A DNA stretch of 64,000 nt from the NCBI GenBank assembly GCA_032871835.1, contig CM065299.1, positions 31,360,074-31,424,073 of the forward strand, given 5' to 3'. The stretch comes from Dipteronia dyeriana. Lineage: Eukaryota; Streptophyta; Magnoliopsida; Sapindales; Sapindaceae. The translations under genes were made by a program, and so were the position numbers. The number at the start of each line of letters is the position of its first letter. The stretch's first letter is position 1. Under the pieces are notes generated by a model. That model had not been told where the DNA came from, ran no database searches, and was given only the letters and a program-made list of their open reading frames with translations. Shown piece by piece: positions 12,408 through 23,938 of the stretch.

Positions 12408-12670
12408 TGAAGTGCAAGTGTGATTGTGAAGATATGCAAACATATAAACAATATCAACACAAATGCAAGATCAACAAAGCATGCATGAGGTGTGTGTGTG
12501 CACCTAAACTCTTCAAGAGACAAAGTCAAATGAATATACCTTTTGCTCTTGAAGTCATGGAAATGCTTGGAACCTTGCCAATGAGGACCTAAGCTACCCA
12601 TTACACAATCATCCACAATGTGGTGTGGTTTGTCATGAAATAAGTCAATCATAAAATCAAGGTCCTTACA

Positions 12671-12675
12671 ATAGC
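12671..12675. repeat. Target-site duplication atagc, right copy
   Basis: Exact match to 1770-1774, directly after the LTR terminus CTTACA. Confidence 0.85.
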
Positions 12676-13414
12676 CATTTATGTATATTGTCCGTTTTAA
12701 TCATATTAAAAAAACACATAAAATATTAGGCTATAATGCATGTATGACATATCAAATATATTTGTGTAGGAACATCTAATCTAAATGACATACATATGCA
12801 TGACAATGCTTTTATCATCACATAATATAAAGCATACATGAATTGACCGAGTACTGTGGATTATTTAACCTAAAAAATTGAAATCTAAAATTACAACAAA
12901 AAAAATCCCCCAAGGCATTCATTGGTCTTCTTGTAACTTCAGATATCTTCCAGTCTCTTCAAGTCACTCCGATTCATCTTATGAATCCAAAACGGGAAAT
13001 CTCTACGGAACGCACTAGGCAACACTTGCCAACGAAACCGTGCAAGACATTGTGAATAGTGCATGAACAGTACCGCATGAACAGTATCCGTAAATAGTAC
13101 CCCCGGTAAACATTTCCGTGAATAGTACCCTGGGTGAACAGTACCATCATCGCTCGCGTTTCCAGTTCCTCGTTTACAGGTTACAATTTTTTTTACTTAC
13201 AATACAATAATAGTAAAAATTAAAATAAATTAAAATAAAAATAAAAATATTATACAATCCATAAACCCTTAATCCACAGTATCATAAAAATTTATGATCA
13301 ACCATGTTTAAATTAAACAATTTAATTATTAATATTCATACAATCATAAAGATGGTGCCTACACATTCATACATACAGGAGAATCGAAAACAATATCCTG
13401 TTCCAAAAAATAAA
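12676..13414 (-). other. Non-coding leader of the outer copia element, PBS-proximal part
   Basis: No gene. Between about 13045 and 13145 a short phrase resembling gtgaacagtacc recurs five or six times with variation (for example gcatgaacagtacc, gtaaatagtaccc, gtgaatagtaccc). It is placed in the leader because it follows the copia PBS in the minus direction. Confidence 0.55.
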
Positions 13415-13429
13415 CTGGCTCTAATACCA
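13415..13429 (-). other. Primer binding site of the outer copia element
   Basis: On the minus strand TGGTATTAGAGCCAG starts two bases inside the LTR end CCAACA. It fits the iMet-tRNA PBS (TGGTATCAGAGCC) with one mismatch and marks the adjacent LTR as the 5' LTR of a minus-strand copia element. Confidence 0.85.
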
Positions 13430-13431
13430 AT

Positions 13432-15494
13432 TGTTGGAACTCTGTTCACCGATTACGCAGCGGAACTAGGTTTAAATTTTTTTATACATATCATAATCTG
13501 TATTTGGGACCAGTGAGCTTGAGATCGTAATTATTTTCGAAACTAATACATACAATATGTATATACAGGAAATTGTAATCAGTATAAAGAATAAGTAGAA
13601 AATCTTATCAACGTTTGGAGGCTCCTTCACTTTACGATATGCTCCTATCTAAACCAATATTACCAACGTTTGGAAGCTCCTTCACTTTACGATGTACTCC
13701 TGTCTGAACCACTCGATCTTCCTCGCTATCTCCCTGGACTAGTAACTGCGTGTGGACGCGCCACGGTCTCAGGAACTTGAATGGAGGATGTAGAGAAAAG
13801 ACATGAAGAAACTCTTTCTTCGATTTCAATGCACACACTTGCACACTTTTCTCTCTTTATCAATACACGCACTCACTTGTACATCAATAACTCACGCACA
13901 GCACAACCCTTTTCTTTAAAAAAAAATCCATTGTATGCGTGTATCTCTCTTTTCTTTTTACGCACACCCTTACTTGTATAAAAGACAAAAAACCGATGCA
14001 TTTTAGTTGATGTGCAGTGTTTTTGTTTGTGTTAATGTGTATTGTTTTAGATGGATATCACTTTTTTTATATTTTTCAAAGAAACAATATATATATATAT
14101 ATATATATATCTTAAAAAACTAATGATATCTTTATTTGAATTAAAAATCTTTTAAATAAAAAATATCTCATATCTTTTATTTTAAAAAATAATTAAATAT
14201 TTATTTATAAATTTAAACATTTTAAATTCAATTTCAAATATTTAATTTAATAAAATAAAATAATCACATTATCTTATTCTATTTAAAATCAAATATCAAC
14301 TAACACCCTCCAGTCAGTGATTAATAACATAATTAAATAATCTTATTATTTAATTTATTTAATCACCAGCATTCATTAATTAAATAATCTTATTATTCAA
14401 TTAATTCTTGAATATATGAGTGTCACTTTCGTACCATAATTAATTGGACAATCCAATTAATTAACCGTGACATTTGTTACCTTAATCGATCGGGCTAGTA
14501 AGAAGACCTAATGGACCCACAGTATTTTGAGCTCTAATAATCCTCAGAATCATTGATTAATCTCTTTAATTAATATTCCTTGATTATTAACTCCTGTGTC
14601 ATTCCATTAAACACTCGAAACTGCACTCTCTCAACTACATACGTTTTTACACAGACCGATACAACTCGGTGTCTATCGATATAGCTATTACATATGGTGT
14701 GATCCTCTACAGTAGTTCATAATTAGAGCTAGGTCATAATGTCCATTATACCCCTCTAATTACATATATCCTTTAAGTACCATTGATTCTCTAATGAACA
14801 ATAAATCCTAATTCCTTATGGAATTAGGAAAGCACTCATATTGTCCAAGCCCCGAATCAACCATCAAGGGAACTACTATCTACTTCTCAAAAGAATGAGT
14901 GGATTCCACTATTGTGTACAAACCTTCCCAGCCACAAGCCAAACCGCAATCCCAGCATACAAAGTATATTGATCAAGAAATGCATCTGACCTCACCCATG
15001 GTATATCAAAGACTGCGATCTAACCTGAAGAGGTCGATAAGACACTCAGGATTAAGATCACCCACATATAGCTATCATTAGTTGTTATATATGAATCTCA
15101 TCGGTAAACGGATCTTGGTGTGAGATTTATATAGAACATGACCCAGTCCTATATGATCACATCATACAAAGAACCTCAATTCCCATATCTCATATGAATG
15201 ATTCATAATAGAATCACCGTACATTACGGAATGAACCGCAACTATAGTTTAACCACAAATAAAGTACCCAGTTTTATTTGCTATCTATGGACTCTTTTGT
15301 TTACACGTCTCTTACTGTATCCATCCGTATATGACACTCATATACACAGTTCGAGATTACATCCGGCAATCTTGGATGTTAAATATATACACAAGTTATA
15401 ACATAAACAACACAACAAGAATTAATTGAACTTTTCCTTTTATTTATTTCATAAATCCATTTACAAATTACATCTTTAGGGCATAAACCCAACA
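13432..15494 (-). repeat. 5' LTR of the outer copia element
   Basis: A 2063-bp LTR. On the minus strand it begins TGTTGGGTTTATGCCC and ends GGAACTCTG..CCAACA style, with inverted TGTTGG/CCAACA termini and a PBS immediately inside. A related, truncated LTR in the opposite orientation lies at 57482-58745. Non-coding; contains a TA run at about 14089-14112 and AT-rich sequence at 14090-14420. Confidence 0.85.
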
Positions 15495-16397
15495 GTAGTC
15501 CATGGCAACATTGGCGTGCTTTGATTCTCCTTTGATTGCTATTGGCATTGAGCCAATCAAATCTAGCCTCAACATGGCAAACAACCAAGTTGATGACAGT
15601 TTCTTCAACTGCTTGAGGGGCCTCTGATGTCATTGGCTATCCTCTGGCAACTACTACAGTGATCCGTAACTACCTGAGCATCTTGGAATAGGGTCGGCCG
15701 GTAGAAACCTTGTTTGAGAGTCTTGTGCGATAGGCTCTTACCCCCAAAATGGTTCCCACAAACCCCCCGTGGATACTTTCTAATATCTACATGCCCTCTA
15801 TTAGGAAAACGCACCTCTGTAAGGCCTTCAAAAATCCTCTCTTGTACAATTCTCCTCCGACCATTAAGTATCTGGTAGCTCTATACCTGAGGCATTTTGC
15901 TCGGTAACTTCTACTGGGAGCCCTGATCGGGGTCATCCAAGTGGCCTACTTTGCTCCTTCTTTGGTTGCTATTGGCATTTGGTAAATCAAATCTAGCCCC
16001 AACATGGCAAACAGCCAAGGCGATGACAGGTTCTTCAACTGCTCAAGGGACCTCTTAAAGTCATTAGCTATCCTCTAACAGCTACCACACTGATCTGCAA
16101 CTGCCTAAGCATCTTGGAATAGGGTCGGCCAGTAGAAACCTTTTTTGAGAGTCTTGTGCGCTAGGCTTTTACCCCTAAAGTGGTTCCCACACACCCCCCG
16201 TGGATACTTACTAATATATGTATGTCCTCTATTAGGTAAATCCACCTCTGTAAGGCCTTTGAAAATCCTCTCCTGTACAATTCTCCTCCGACCACTGGGT
16301 ATCTGGTAACTCTATACCTGAGACATTTTGCTCGGTAACTTCTATTGGGAGTGTTCCATTTTTTAAATATTCCCTGATCGGGGTCATCCAAGTGGAA
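15495..16397 (-). pseudogene. Gypsy integrase N-terminal region, tandemly duplicated and broken
   Basis: Minus-strand frames give the integrase zinc-binding HHCC region: RGVCGNHFGGKSLSHKTLKQGFYRPTLFQDA, then CSSCQRIAND (broken over the limit: NHFGGKSLSHK, GFYRPTLFQDA). The block occurs twice in tandem, at about 15520-15948 and about 15949-16397, roughly 430 bases apart. Both copies hold the phrase tcttggaatagggtcggcc (15681 and 16112). The catalytic DDE core is absent because the copia LTR begins at 15494. The copies differ by many substitutions, so the duplication is not recent or the copies have decayed. Confidence 0.8.
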
Positions 16398-16771
16398 TGT
16401 AAATCATTAAATATCTCCAACTCATTTGCTCCTAACACCGTGCAAACTATAAGTCCTGCCAAATGTGCCTCGTATTCAACCATGTTGTTGGTGGATTTGA
16501 AGCCAAACCGTAAAGCACATTCTATCTGATCACCTTCTAAGGTGGATATCACTACATCGACCCCATTACCATGCATGTTTGACAATCCATCCACATACAG
16601 TTTCCTGATAAATTCATATTTCTCTTTAAGCATCCTGATAACTTCATTGTTTGGTTCAGCGAACTCGGTAACTGGGTCGGCTACCACTTGCTCCTTTATT
16701 GCATCTCTTGGCAAATACGTTATGTCGAACTCACTCAGTTCCACCCCCCATTTTGTTAACCTCCTAGACAC
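16232..16771 (-). pseudogene. Gypsy second RNase H-like domain (RVT_3 type)
   Basis: A 179-codon frame contains LTKWGVELSEFDITYLPR (the end of the RT-linked RNase H), FIRKLYVDGLSNMHGNGVDV (an Asp-bearing strand of the second RNase H fold), and NMVEYEAHLAGL (the Glu helix). This pattern is usual in Tat-type gypsy polyproteins between RNase H and integrase. A small deletion follows FNDLHST, as the expected second Asp segment is missing. The frame runs into the integrase region. Confidence 0.75.
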
Positions 16772-16789
16772 TTCAGGCTTAGATAGAAT

Positions 16790-18487
16790 CTACTTCAGTG
16801 GCCAATCTGTGTAGACCTCGATCTTATGAGCTTGAAAATATGGCTTCAACTTTCTTTCCGTAGTTACTAGTGACAAAGCCATCTGTTCGGTTGGTGAGTA
16901 TCTTGTCTCGGCTGGTAATAAATCCTTACTTGTGTAGTGAACTAGTTGTTGTACCTCATCATCTAGCCTAACCAGCACCGACCCTGTTGCCACAGTTGTC
17001 ACTGACAGATATAGGTAAAACACTTATCCTTCAAAGGGATTAGACATGATTGGTGATTTACTTAGGTACTCATTGATTTTTTGGAATGGTTACTCGCACT
17101 CATCATTCCATTCTACCCTCTTATCCTTCTTAATTACCCTAAAGAAGGGCAAACACTTATTTGTAGATTTGCTTATGAATCTGTTCAGAGACACTAAGCA
17201 GCCTGTTAACCTTTAAATTTCCTTCAATGTCTTTAGGGACCTCATTTCTTCCAATGCCTTTATTTTTTCCAGGTTTACTTCGATTCCTCTCAGATGAACC
17301 TAGAATCCTAGGAATCTTCCCGAAGGTACCCTAAAAACACACTTATTTGGATTGAGCTTCATGTCGAACCTTCTTAACACCCCGAATATCTCCATGAGAT
17401 CTTCTGCATGTTTTTCAGACTTTGTGCCCTTTGTTAGCATGTCATCTATATACACCTTCATATTTCTATCGGTCTGTGGGGCGAACATCTTATTTACTAG
17501 TCTCTAATAGGTTGCCCGACATTCTTAAGACCAAAAGATATAACTTTGTAACAGTATAACCCCTGATCAATTGTGAAGGATGTTTTATCTTCATCGGGTT
17601 CAAACATTCGGATCTGGTTTTAACCCGAGTAAGATTCTATGAAACTCAAGAATTCATGATTGGCTATTGCATCCACTAACTGGTCGATCCAAGGCAAAGG
17701 AATGTTATCTTTTGGACATGTTTTATTGAGGTCAGTGAAATCCACACACATCCTTCACTTGTTTACTAGCACCACGTTGGCAACCCATTCGGGGTACTTT
17801 ACTTCCCTTATAGACCCTGCTGCCAATAACTTCTCTCCCTCTTCTTTAATGGCCTTGCTATTTTCTGGGTTAAACCACCTTCTCTTCTGGATGAATAGTT
17901 TTTGATCGTGATCAATCGCTAAATAGTGTGAAATTATCTTCAGGTCAACCCCTGGCATGTCTTTGTGTTTCCAAGTGAACATGTCTTTATATTCTTTTAG
18001 CAGGCTAATCATCCTATCCCGAACTTTCTCCGTAAATCGGGCCAAAGTTTTATAGTTTGATCGGGTTACCTTCGTTAATCATTACATCATCGATCGGCTC
18101 ATCTTCCTAGGGCTTCTCATCTTTCGGGGATATCTCTCTTAGGTCCAGGTCAAACCGGGTAGATGTTTCTACCGAGTCCTCTTCTTCTTCCATATTTGAT
18201 CCTTCATCATCTCTTCGGATATCTACTTGCATCACACTCGGTTTTGCTTTTTCCATGTATATAACTAAATTGGCCTTTCTTACCCATTCCTGTGAACTTT
18301 TCATGACATCTACTCCCGCCTCTGTTTGGAACTTTACTATCATGACATAGGTGGTTATCATAGCTTTTGATTTATTCAGGAAAAGCCTGCCCAGCAAGGT
18401 AGTGTACTTTTCTACATTTACGACCAGAAAGTCCAGCAACACCGTTTTAGTGTAGGAAAAGCTCTCAATCTCTAGTTGTAACTTCAC
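16790..18487 (-). pseudogene. Gypsy protease, reverse transcriptase and RNase H, broken
   Basis: In minus-strand order: a protease-like stretch (18107-18487: VLLDFLVVN, TTLLGRLFLNKSKA), the RT N-terminus (17755-18045: FTWKHKDMPGVD, YPEWVANVVLV), the RT catalytic motif (17300-17488: KVYIDDMLTKG, then LNPNKCVFRV, SGRFLGF), and RNase H (16790-17023: LVHYTSKDLLPAETRYS, KIEVYTDWPLK). The RT active site reads YIDD where gypsy elements usually have YVDD. Stops and frame changes separate the pieces, so the polyprotein is not functional. Confidence 0.88.
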
Positions 18488-18814
18488 TGTTCTCAGAGAT
18501 CTTACTTATGCTCCTCCAAAGCCTTTCAATGGGACCTTGAGGGGTTAAAGGTCTTTTCTTTATAACCCGAGTTGGTCGAACACTTCCACACTCAGGATAT
18601 CCGTTGAGCTCCCATTGTCAATCAACACTCTTCTTACCTCCTTGTGTCCCACTCGAACTGACACGACAATCATATAATTCGACTTCACCTCCGATCCATG
18701 TGTCTGCCTCAGTAAAGACTATGGGGTCCCATTCTTATTTTAACCTCTTTTGGTCGAAGCCCAATAAATTTTCTTCTAGATTCCTTTGCCCATCTATGTC
18801 TTTTCTTACCTCGA

Positions 18815-20675
18815 TCAATATTTTCGACTGCTAGCCTCGGTGTGCGGTCCGTCAAAAATGGTGTTAATTACCCCGCTATCCGAATTTCTTATAAGGCTCA
18901 TTTGGTTTCTATCGTGGTCCTCCATCGGGGTGTCCTTGCACCGGTCATCCACACTTCTAAAGATTATGTCTTTAAGGTGTCCTTCCCTGATCAGTTTTTC
19001 GATGTAATCCCTCAGTTTATAGCACTTGGAGGTTTCGTGGCCATTCTCTTGGTGAAACCTACAATATTCGGTTGTATCTCTCCTAGCAAAGTTTGACTGT
19101 CTCGGGGGCTTCTTGTACAAATTATTTTTCTCTATCACATTTAAGATCTCATCTTGCTTTCTAGTCAACGAGGTATAATTGGTGTATTACCACTTAAAGT
19201 GCTTGCCACCTTTGTCATCGTCTTTGCGTCCATCCTTACCAATTCCCTCGTTGCCTTTCTGGTCCCATTTGCTACTACTCTTTGAGCTGCCATCCTTATG
19301 TTTTTGGCTACTCTCGGGCAGTCCCCTAAGTATCAGTTCTCCACCATGGGCTATCTACTCTGCCTCTGCCATGGCATATCCTCCCACATAGTATACCATG
19401 CTGACGAACGTGGTCGGCCTCTTTGTCTTAGACTTACGGTTAAATGGTTGTGTTGTAAACTGTTGATAAATGCAGAAAATATTGCATCGTCATTGAGATC
19501 ATGCACTTCCGACACTTCTTGTGAGAATCTAGTTAGGTAATCATTTAGTTTCTCGTCCTTCATTTGCTTTAAGGTCAACAAGGATGATATAGACTTCCTT
19601 CACTGGATATTTCCCATAAATTATCGGGTGAAAGCTTGTATTAATTCCTCAAAGTTCCTGATGGAATCTACTAACAGTCCTCCAAACGACATGGATCCCT
19701 GATCTCCCAAGGTCTGCGGGAACATTTGACACATGAGGGCATCATCATAATTGTACTGTGACATTGCACTCTGGTACTTCCTTACACTCTCATGTGGGTC
19801 AGTATTGGCCATTAATTGTTTCAATGTGGCATCCTGAATTTTTCCAAATAACGGGTCTGCCTTATAGAATCAGCAAACTGACTTCTGAAATTTCCAATCA
19901 GTAGGTTTCCCAAGTTCTGTCTTTGCTCAAAGGCCTCTATTCTTCTGATGAGGACCTCTAACTCCCCTTCCAGCTCTCCATGCTCCTCAAAATTTTGGCG
20001 GATGGTGAGCCCGTATGGGTCATTGGCGATTTGCCCATTGATCTGGGCACCGAAGAGATCACGTCTGACCGTGGGGGCTGGCTCTCTACGCCTTCTAGAG
20101 GCAGTCTCATTGTCACTTGAATTTGAGAGGGACCTTTTCCTCCGGCCATCGTACCTATCTATCTGCTCGGGGCGAGTTTCTATTCCATCATACCTCTCTG
20201 TGTCTTCCTACGAACTGAACTTCCTATACTCCCCAACTCCCCGTTCTTCTTGGCGATCGCTTCTTCTGTGAGAACGTCCCCTTTTTTCATGACGCTCCAT
20301 CCTATGTCCCTCAGATTTCTAGGATGCTCCTAGAGTGGTTGCCAAAATTTCTAAGTGTATCTTGGGATCCTGTGCTACCATCGGTATAGAGAGTTGATAT
20401 GGTGAACTCAAATTGGCAGTGGCCATTATGCTGATTCCCTGTCTAGCGGCGTCATCAATGACTTTCCGCAGGGATTCTTAAATTTTTTGGAACGCATCTA
20501 GGAAAGTACCAGCAGTTACCCATGTGGATGTAACGGCGTCAGGTCTAGCTGATTGTAAGGTCCTTGAGGATGGATCTTCTCCAACAGCCCTGACATCAAC
20601 AGGATTAAGGGCATTAGCACCACACGAGGCGTCGACATTGAGCCGAGATAAACTCTTATCTCTGCTAGTGGCCAT
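18815..20675 (-). pseudogene. Gypsy gag, broken
   Basis: The start is taken at the ATG near 20675 (MATSRDKSLSRLN), about 85 bases inside the LTR. The capsid-type gag region is recognisable at 19351-19824 (MKQLMANTDPHESVRKYQ, MFPQTLGDQGSMSF, SIRNFEELIQAF, then LKQMKDEKLNDYLTRF). A nucleocapsid-like motif YCRFHQENGHETSKCYKLRDY lies at 18815-19168 (first half YCRFHQENGHE). Multiple stops and frame changes break the reading frame. Confidence 0.85.
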
Positions 20676-20760
20676 GATATCGCTTCTCACGAACCGTTCT
20701 CGAAATTAACTATCCAAACTCAATGCTAGCAAAGGTTCACCCCCTCCTTCAATTGTCAGT

Positions 20761-21554
20761 TGTTGACGGCGATTTATGGATTAACAACTCGTCATAAAAG
20801 TAATATGAATAAGTAGTTAAACTGTAAATCAAAATAAACAAAAGTCAGAAAAAGACACACGATTTTACGTGGTAAAACCTCAAAGCTGAGAAACATCCCC
20901 AGTTGCCGATAACGACGAGAGAAAAAAGAATCCACTAAGCTGAAAAGAATTACACACACAATATCGCGTACTCTCTTATATGCTTCATTGACCTTCGCCA
21001 TTTTGTGGGTGTTATTTGGGTCTATTTATACATGTATAGAACCCTAATTCTTAATATATAAGGAAAGTTCCCGTAATTAAATGAAACTCTAACTTATTGG
21101 AGTCATGTTTTTTTTCTTCCTTATCTTTCGTTGATTGTGTTTCGATTGTATTAGACTTCCTGCCTAGTCTAGACTTTAATATCTATAAGGAAATTTACTT
21201 CCTCATCGAAATATTCTTCTAGTCACCTTATTTTTGTGGGATTTGTTCTCAACGTGCTTTGAACCGTGACTTTGTTAAATCTGAATGCTATCCACGTGTC
21301 ATGCAACCGTTCGCCAATTACCTCTGATCAAACTCTCTTTTTCACCGATCAGTGGCTTCACCCGATCACGACCTCAACCCCGATCATCTTGGTGCCCCTG
21401 ATCGGGTCTTCCTGCCGACCGTTTGTGCTATCTTAGTGACGAGTGTTCTTTGGTCAACTTGGGTTGACTCGATCAAGTTGATTTTTGGTGATGTGGCACC
21501 CTCGACTCTTATCTTTTATTGTTGTGTCATATCGTCCAAATTTCACCAATAACA
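20761..21554 (-). repeat. 5' LTR of the Ty3/gypsy element
   Basis: A 794-bp block beginning TGTTGACGG and ending CCAATAACA on the plus strand, so on the minus strand it runs TGTTATTGG...GTCAACA. It sits directly upstream of gag in the minus direction. The sequence inside it (ACTGACAATTGAAGG on the minus strand) is not a PBS I can assign to a tRNA. No second LTR is present to confirm the limits. Confidence 0.65.
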
Positions 21555-21975
21555 AGATTTTCTTCATGTTTAAATTTTAATACTTAAGAGCAATTTAGTG
21601 TTTTTTTAGTTCAATTTTAATAATAAGAGATATCTGAGTAGATATATACATACTTGTTATATCTAGTTGCATTTATGCTAAATTTTAGGGGAGGTCAGTG
21701 TATTTACCCCTATTATATTATATCATTTACCGAAATTACTTAAAATATAATAACTCTTCTACAAAATGAATTCTAATAAAACCTCATATTTATAAATAAT
21801 GTTTTCACCAAAAAATAGTTTTTATTTTTCTTTATTAGTGTTTTAAACTCTACAATTTAATTGAATCTTATATTCAACTTTGATTATGGGAGACACCATG
21901 TAACTCGAAATTGAAAGTAAGTATGAAGCTACTTTTGTATTGTTTTTTTTTCTTTTCATTGTCATTTGTCACGAA
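21555..21975. other. AT-rich intergenic sequence
   Basis: No gene or recognisable repeat seen; AT-rich sequence between the gypsy LTR and a small MITE. Confidence 0.5.
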
Positions 21976-22117
21976 GAGCATCCCTAACAAGGCTCCCTAT
22001 ATTTTCCTTATATTTAGGGAATCTGTTGTAATTTTTACAAATAAGGAGCCATATAAGGAGTTAACACTCCAATAAGGAGTCAAAGATGTGTTGTTTTCAG
22101 ACCTATTGGGGATGCTC
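21976..22117. mobile_element. Small MITE with GAGCATCCC termini
   Basis: The left end GAGCATCCCTAACAAGG and the reverse complement of the right end GAGCATCCCCAATAGG form terminal inverted repeats around a 142-bp non-coding body. The termini resemble the common GAGCATCTCCAA plant MITEs, one of which lies at 45988-46435. No clear target duplication was found, so the superfamily is unassigned. Confidence 0.6.
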
Positions 22118-22206
22118 CAAGGATTTTTGGCCATCTAGTGCGCACAATATCAAATTTTAGATTTTATTGTATTTAACAAAATCTCAAATTCAAGTTGAAG
22201 CGTATA

Positions 22207-22207
22207 A

Positions 22208-22240
<33 letters not shown>
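22207..22240. repeat. TA microsatellite
   Basis: Uninterrupted (TA)n run of about 32 bases. Confidence 0.85.
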
Positions 22241-22241
<1 letters not shown>

Positions 22242-22302
22242 CTTTTCCTAAATGTATTATAACGAAATAAAGAAATAAAAAGGTGCACTAAGTTCAAAAT
22301 AA

Positions 22303-22443
22303 CTAGCACATCACCTCTTAGTAGAGATGGTTATGGATCTCTCTTCTAGACCTAGTGTCAGAGATTCGAGTCCCACCATACCCATTTTACAAACATGTGT
22401 GGGGAGTTTTCTCCCAGTTTATGGGAGCAGCCTTCTTTTCGGT
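22303..22443 (+). mobile_element. Partial tRNA-derived SINE
   Basis: A tRNA-like head contains a B-box-like GATTCGAGTCCC near 22366 and an A-box-like TAGTAGAGATGG near 22320. The tail (TGTGGGGAGTTTTCTCCC) resembles plant Au-type SINEs. The copy ends at the LTR starting at 22444, so its 3' end is probably lost through that insertion. Low-copy decay is also possible. Confidence 0.5.
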
Positions 22444-23934
22444 TGTAAGAGTATAGTTGAGAAAAAGCGTACACACACAAATCCAAACACAAATAAATAC
22501 TAAGAAAGCATTAAGATGAAAAAAAAAAAGACACCAAAGATTTTACGTGGTTCAGCAATTTACCTACGTCCACGGAGCGCACCGCACTCAATCTACTATT
22601 TTTAGAGTTGATTACAATATCTTTGTCTCTCTTTCGGTCTCTCTAAAATTGCTCTCTCTCTCTAGCAATATTTCTCACCCTTTTTTACACACTACATAAT
22701 GGTAGTATTTATATGTGTTAATAGCCAAATTTGGCTAGGGATTAAAGGAAAAATTTTCACCCTCCAACCTCCATGCAAAGGTCCACATCTGGTCCTATGC
22801 AACAAGTTTTCAAGGTCCCTGAGGTCAAACTACAAAACAACCCCACATGAGCAAGGCAAGGTCACCCATACCTTCCGAACATCTTGCATGTATTCAGGCT
22901 CACCAATTAAATCCCGACGTGACCACATCAAGCTCTCTGTATCAAGTTAGGAGCCCGAAACTAGGTCGACGTGGGAAGACCTGGGTTCCTTGAAATTGAG
23001 GTATCTCACAACCTCTCTTGAAACATGCTACCATCTCTACTTTAACCAAATAACCTTTAGGGTGTCGAACTTGTCTTGCAATGCCTTCCCATTTCACCGA
23101 GGGATAATCCCAACCTATCCAAGCAGGGAAAGAGGAAGCTCGCAAATCTCCGTTATCACCAAAAAGTGCCAACACAATTAGGTCAAGCTTTAAAGGAGGC
23201 CTAGAGTGGTCGGGTCAAGTTCACAGTAATAATATCGGTATTGAAGTGTACATCGCCATTCAAGGTAGCAGGCGCCCTATTCGGTGACTTCCATGAGGCC
23301 CCTCGCTAGGGCAACACACAGGATCAAAGTCAACTCCAACGTGCATTAAACCATTACATGCATACAGGTCAAGTCATTGAATCCAAAGAGGAAACAAACT
23401 TATCTCCCTCCAAGATATCGTCGCATCTGTTAATCAGCCAAAGTCAACAACATTTAAACATAACATCCCACCTAATAAGGGGAGATGTGATTCAGTGATT
23501 TAAGGCGGGAGAATAACCAGCTAAACCTAAAATATACAGTATAAATACGCTTGGACATGCATGAAGGAGGACACGTACAAATCGAGACCTAAATTTGCCA
23601 CCAGTTAATGAAGCTCCATTGTAGCCTAAATTCTGTTGATGGAACATGGCCACCATTAATGAATTTTATCCACTTATCGACAGGCACGAGGTTACCACCT
23701 TTAACCCAACTAGAAGAGATCGAGTGATATACATACTTTGTACTCAATTCACACATTATCAATAAAGTAATATCCATTTTCAACTGGTTTTTACCCCCAG
23801 ATCAATCTGTCTCTTAGCCATTACCACGCTTAAAACCTGTACTGAAGATACCTACCCAGACCCTGACCTTCCAAGGAAGTGGTCCTGAGAGTGTTAGCTG
23901 TAATTTCTCACCCTGAGTAAATTTTCGGTTAACA
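22444..23934 (+). repeat. 5' LTR of the truncated gypsy element
   Basis: About 1.49 kb from TGTAAGAG to GGTTAACA, directly followed by the PBS-like motif. Contains GATTTTACGTGGTTCAGC near 22538, a phrase shared in spirit with the other gypsy LTR (ATTTTACGTGGTAAAACC at 20861). The left limit is less sure than the right. Confidence 0.65.
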
Positions 23935-23938
23935 ATTT

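Larger units (their letters stand above)
1775..12670 (-). mobile_element. Non-autonomous LTR retrotransposon with pol missing, interrupted by a hAT element
   Basis: Two long direct repeats (1775-3954, and 5608-7506 continued at 12408-12670) share near-identical sequence and terminal TG...CA. An iMet-type PBS sits just inside the right repeat, and a purine tract (read on the minus strand) sits just inside the left one. The order PBS to PPT shows the element reads on the minus strand. The internal region is only about 1.65 kb and holds a gag remnant but no protease, integrase or RT. The LTRs are about 2.17 kb, so the element resembles a large retrotransposon derivative that depends on enzymes from elsewhere. 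It is flanked by atagc on both sides. Both LTRs have diverged by scattered point changes and small indels. Confidence 0.85.
5608..12670 (-). repeat. 5' LTR of the non-autonomous element, split by hAT
   Basis: The LTR sequence runs 5608-7506 and resumes at 12408-12670 (about 2162 bp in total once the hAT element and one target copy are removed). It aligns along its length with 1775-3954. The uninterrupted partner LTR is a natural empty site: it reads atctacaaatgaagtg with no insertion. Confidence 0.85.
1..15494 (-). mobile_element. Outer copia retrotransposon, partial
   Basis: Inferred element composed of the 5' LTR (13432-15494), PBS, split leader (12676-13414 and 788-1769) and broken gag (1-787), continuing past the left edge. 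All parts share the minus orientation and the right order, and the insertion between the leader halves is accounted for by a matched 5-bp duplication. Its right end abuts gypsy integrase sequence, so it appears to have inserted into that gene. The missing 3' half prevents confirmation. Confidence 0.65.
15495..21554 (-). mobile_element. Ty3/gypsy (Tat-like) retrotransposon, 3' end lost
   Basis: The minus-strand order LTR (20761-21554), gag, protease, RT, RNase H, second RNase H-like domain and integrase is that of a Ty3/gypsy element. Two RNase H-like regions suggest the Tat branch. The integrase is cut at 15494/15495 by the copia LTR; the rest of integrase and the 3' LTR are not in the window. 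All domains carry stops and frame changes. Confidence 0.85.

Noticed and set aside
22699..23181. Plus-strand frames of 83 and 63 codons
   Set aside because: They lie within the gypsy LTR and show no known domain.
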